Assembly (NCBI GenBank): GCA_013154225.1
Contig: JAADCW010000163.1
Span: forward strand, 1-8,302
Direction: 5' to 3'
DNA: 8,302 bases
Source: Chloroflexota bacterium
Lineage (GTDB): Bacteria; Chloroflexota; Anaerolineae; Anaerolineales; DRMV01
Shown: positions 6,180-8,302 of the stretch, in pieces
Layout of the letters: each line of letters opens with the position of its first letter
Numbering within the stretch: the stretch's first letter is position 1
Made by a program: the position numbers and the translations under genes
The notes under the pieces: model-generated
What the model saw: the letters and a program-made list of their open reading frames with translations, nothing else
What the model was told of the DNA's origin: nothing
Database searches by the model: none

Positions 6180-8132
6180 CTATGATTGTTTCTCGCTGGA
6201 ACCGACACCCCGTCGTACCAAGCGCGGATACAGCCAGGCTGCTGCCAGCAAAATCAGCAAGATGCCCCCCAGATAGAACGCAGGCAGCCAGCGGCGCCAC
6301 CATGTTTCCCCTGTGGAAGCCAGCGGCTCAATGCGGACCCCTTCCCCTTGGACGTTGAGGGCAACGGGGTTGTCGCTGCCGGAGATGACCAGGGTATCGC
6401 CTTGAAGCCCATACCAGCCGTTAGGTGCCTGGAGCACCGCGTCGGCCACTTGCGTGGGTTGGCGTGGGGAAGGCGCAACAATCAAGAAGACGTCGCGGCC
6501 GTGTTGAGGGAATGTCTCGGCCACGGCTAATTTTGTTGGCAGGTCAAAGCGGAAGATTTCACGCCCGTTGGTGTCCAGCACCCGAAATGGTTCGGCGCGT
6601 ACGGGCGCGTGGAGTTCGTCGGCCCGTTGGGCTTGGCGGGTGATGAGTACTACAGGTTTGGGCGAGGTGACCGCGGCTTCCCAAGGCAGCAGTTGCGGCT
6701 GCAGTGGACGGCGGCTCATGCGCTGCCATTCGCTGGTGAGCGCCACCGCGGCTTGCAGGGTGTCCACGTCAATGGGATCCAACGCGACGACAAACTCAGG
6801 CACCAGGGTTTGCGGGTAGCGTTCAAAGCCTGTGGTTTCCTGATCGCCCAGGGAAACAGCCAGGTAGGAGCCTTTATCCAGGGTTGCGGCAAAGGGGTGG
6901 GCGCCTAAGGGGCAATTCCCGTTGGGTGGGGTATAGACAAAGCGGACGATGAGGGTGTTGTCGCGCTGAAGGAGCATGTTGGGTAAGGTGATGCGAAAAT
7001 CAAATTTGCCGCTTTGATCAAGGATTTGGGAAGAAACCAAACCGTCGTTGAAATAAATGGAAAGTGAGGCTTGGGCGTTAGGTTGCAAAGGCGTGTATGT
7101 GCCTGCAACGTGGAGGGTGAGGCCTTTGACCGGCCCTCCAAGGTCTGCCTGGGAGAAATGGAAGGGAAGGTCTAATTGCCCAAGGCCCTCGACAGACCAA
7201 CCTTGTGGCTGAAGGTCGGCTAACAGCACAATGGAGCGCCCTACTTCTTGGGGCAGCACCATGTCGATGCCGTCCACCGTGGCGGCCTGGGCCGCGCGTG
7301 CCCATTCGTTAACCAACCACTGGCTTTGGGTTTCGATTTCTTGGGCCGACCCCGTCAGCCACAGCACAGGAAGACCGTAAGCAGTTTTTTTCAGGGCAAC
7401 GCGTGCTTTGGCGTCTTCGGTTTCCTGGATGGCAATAATGCGGCTGAAAAGCAAGGACGCGTCTTTGGGCTTGGGAACACGGCCTTGCTCATCCAGGGTG
7501 AGAATATGCACTTCTAACCCTGGCGCGTGATATTTGCGGCTGAGCGCGGTGCTAAGGGTGAGCGCGGCCTGGGCTTCTGCCGCAGTGGGGTTTTGAGGCA
7601 CAGCAATGTAAAGTTGATGCAGGACGTTGGGAAGAAAACTCCCCACGGTCTGGGGAGCCTGGGGAGTGCCTTGGAAGTGGACGATTGGGTTTGTGATTTC
7701 CATCCAGCGACCGGCATAGCCCCCAATGCAGATGTCTTCTGCGCTATGTAGGCGAACGATAAAAGTTAGCGGCAGAAGATCACCTTCAACTTGTGCGCTT
7801 CCTAAAGGTATGGTGATTTCCTTGGGAAGGTCTTCCAATGGGTACGTGCCTAACAAGCGGTCCCGGTTGCGGACTTCAAGGAAACCGCCGGTCACGTCTG
7901 GCGAGATATACATTTTGCCTTGGATGCTTTGAGGCTTTAAGCCAGCGGGGATGGGAACAAAAACATCCTGAGAGATGACGGCACCACGAAAACGGATTTT
8001 GGTGCCTAAGCCTAAATCCTCCCATGAAATGGCTATGGTGTTGTCTTGGGCCTGAGCAGGGCGTGCAAAGGGTGCTAAGGTAAAGATCGCGGTGAAAAAG
8101 AGTAGGGTCAGCAGCAGTCGTTTATATGTCAC
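6180..8132 (-). CDS. BcsB-like secreted, membrane-anchored polysaccharide synthase subunit
   Basis: The product has 650 residues, in the range of cellulose synthase BcsB proteins. It begins with a signal peptide (basic MTYKR, hydrophobic core about 6-21, likely cleavage after AQA near residue 28) and ends with one TM helix (about 617-637) followed by a basic tail. Between them two similar halves are seen, as expected for the repeated carbohydrate-binding/flavodoxin-like modules of BcsB: TFIVRLHSAEDICIGG and GRWMEI (123-146) in the first, and LSIYFNDGLVSSQIL (357-371), NTLIVRFVY and GNCPLGAHPFAATLDKGSYL (392-424) in the second. Only two cysteines are present (135 and 407), one in each half. 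BcsB guides the nascent polymer outside the membrane and its TM helix docks on the synthase; here the synthase is encoded 29 bp downstream. GTG 8132 is chosen because GGAG lies 6 nt upstream. First gene of the operon. Confidence 0.88.
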   Translation of the reverse strand: MTYKRLLLTLLFFTAIFTLAPFARPAQAQDNTIAISWEDLGLGTKIRFRGAVISQDVFVPIPAGLKPQSIQGKMYISPDVTGGFLEVRNRDRLLGTYPLEDLPKEITIPLGSAQVEGDLLPLTFIVRLHSAEDICIGGYAGRWMEITNPIVHFQGTPQAPQTVGSFLPNVLHQLYIAVPQNPTAAEAQAALTLSTALSRKYHAPGLEVHILTLDEQGRVPKPKDASLLFSRIIAIQETEDAKARVALKKTAYGLPVLWLTGSAQEIETQSQWLVNEWARAAQAATVDGIDMVLPQEVGRSIVLLADLQPQGWSVEGLGQLDLPFHFSQADLGGPVKGLTLHVAGTYTPLQPNAQASLSIYFNDGLVSSQILDQSGKFDFRITLPNMLLQRDNTLIVRFVYTPPNGNCPLGAHPFAATLDKGSYLAVSLGDQETTGFERYPQTLVPEFVVALDPIDVDTLQAAVALTSEWQRMSRRPLQPQLLPWEAAVTSPKPVVLITRQAQRADELHAPVRAEPFRVLDTNGREIFRFDLPTKLAVAETFPQHGRDVFLIVAPSPRQPTQVADAVLQAPNGWYGLQGDTLVISGSDNPVALNVQGEGVRIEPLASTGETWWRRWLPAFYLGGILLILLAAAWLYPRLVRRGVGSSEKQS

Positions 8133-8138
8133 GGCGCG

Positions 8139-8142
8139 CTCC
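8139..8142 (-). promoter_or_regulatory. Ribosome binding site supporting the GTG start of the BcsB-like gene
   Basis: On the minus strand this is GGAG, 6 nt before GTG 8132. It supports a GTG start directly before the signal peptide. The site lies only 6 bp from the leader hairpin at 8149-8179. Confidence 0.7.
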
Positions 8143-8148
8143 AGTAGT

Positions 8149-8179
8149 GGGATGGCTGCCTTCGCTAAAGCAGCCTCCC
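8149..8179 (-). promoter_or_regulatory. Stable hairpin in the 5' leader of the polysaccharide operon
   Basis: In the minus-strand transcript GGGA-GGCUGC pairs with GCAGCC-A-UCCC (10 bp with one bulged A), and the inner UUU/AAG bases can extend it by three pairs, leaving an AGCG tetraloop. It ends 6 nt before the GGAG ribosome binding site. No U tract follows, so it is not an intrinsic terminator. It could tune translation or mRNA stability; this function is inference. Confidence 0.4.
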
Positions 8180-8302
8180 GTGGGATGGGGTGGGGTGCTA
8201 TGGGGGGATTACGATACTGCGAGCGCGACGTAAGAGGCAGGGGGAATGAATTGTGTAGAATAGCCTAACGAATAAATATGGTGTAGATGCGCGCTCACGC
8301 TT

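Larger units (their letters stand above)
8133..8302. other. Upstream region of the polysaccharide operon (170 bp, no gene seen)
   Basis: No coding frame with a plausible start and ribosome binding site is seen on either strand. It holds the leader hairpin (8149-8179), a direct repeat GTGGGATGG (8147-8155 and 8180-8188, 33-bp period), a G-rich plus-strand run (8180-8207) and a short direct repeat GTGTAGA (8253-8259 and 8281-8287). I did not find a convincing -35/-10 pair on the minus strand; the promoter may lie here with a poor consensus or beyond the window edge. Confidence 0.5.

Noticed and set aside
6151..6303. In-frame N-terminal extension of the synthase (51 more residues)
   Set aside because: It would overlap the BcsB-like gene by more than 120 bp, has no domain similarity, and the GGAG site before ATG 6150 together with the MshEN motif at residue 5 marks the true start.
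8149..8190. Possible c-di-GMP (GEMM) riboswitch in the leader of the polysaccharide operon
   Set aside because: A c-di-GMP riboswitch would fit the context, but the minus-strand leader lacks the conserved GEMM core and tetraloop-receptor pattern. Only a simple hairpin is visible.
8221..8302. Possible promoters at the right edge
   Set aside because: Candidate hexamers such as TATTCT and TATCGT on the minus strand, or TTGTGT on the plus strand, lack a partner at acceptable spacing, so I did not call one.
1..8302. CRISPR array, tRNA, rRNA, insertion sequence or attachment site
   Set aside because: I found no regularly spaced repeats, no cloverleaf or rRNA-like stretch, no transposase and no terminal inverted repeats.

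Overview
The window looks like bacterial chromosome of moderately high GC content, with tightly packed genes, one run in operons on the minus strand and short intergenic gaps. I see no rRNA, tRNA, CRISPR array, transposase, phage gene or plasmid gene. The gene set (a DegV-like end, a Kv-beta-type aldo/keto reductase, and a BcsB-like protein next to a GspE_N/MshEN-fused family 2 glycosyltransferase without any outer-membrane export gene) fits an environmental lineage such as Chloroflexota (Anaerolineae-like). That assignment is an inference from gene style only and is weak.

Layout. (1) Positions 2-145, plus strand: the last 47 codons of a gene that resembles the C-terminus of a DegV-family lipid-binding protein. 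(2) Positions 146-325: intergenic space between convergent genes, with a perfect 13-bp hairpin that can terminate transcription from both sides. (3) Positions 326-2747, minus strand: a compact three-gene operon read in the order aldo/keto reductase (2747-1785), DnaQ-type 3'-5' exonuclease (1782-1213), and a membrane-anchored SAM methyltransferase (1210-326). Both junctions have the same 2-nt gap between stop and start codons. (4) Positions 2748-2852: a short regulatory interval with a consensus -10 box enclosed by an 8-bp inverted repeat. (5) Positions 2853-8132, minus strand: a second three-gene operon read in the order BcsB-like protein (8132-6180), MshEN-GT2 polysaccharide synthase (6150-4294), and a polytopic GT-C-like membrane protein (4319-2853, overlapping the synthase by 26 bp). 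(6) Positions 8133-8302: the operon leader, with a strong hairpin just upstream of the ribosome binding site and no convincing promoter.

The most interesting system is operon 5. The synthase carries the two 24-residue RLGxxL..G motifs of an MshEN domain, a known cyclic di-GMP receptor fold, fused in front of an XagB/BcsA-like family 2 glycosyltransferase. Its upstream neighbour is a secreted, C-terminally anchored BcsB-like protein. No PilZ domain is visible. The simplest reading is a c-di-GMP-gated exopolysaccharide synthase/secretion complex in which an N-terminal MshEN domain takes the role that a C-terminal PilZ domain has in BcsA. The third gene would modify, decorate or support the polymer. 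The polymer itself cannot be deduced from the sequence.
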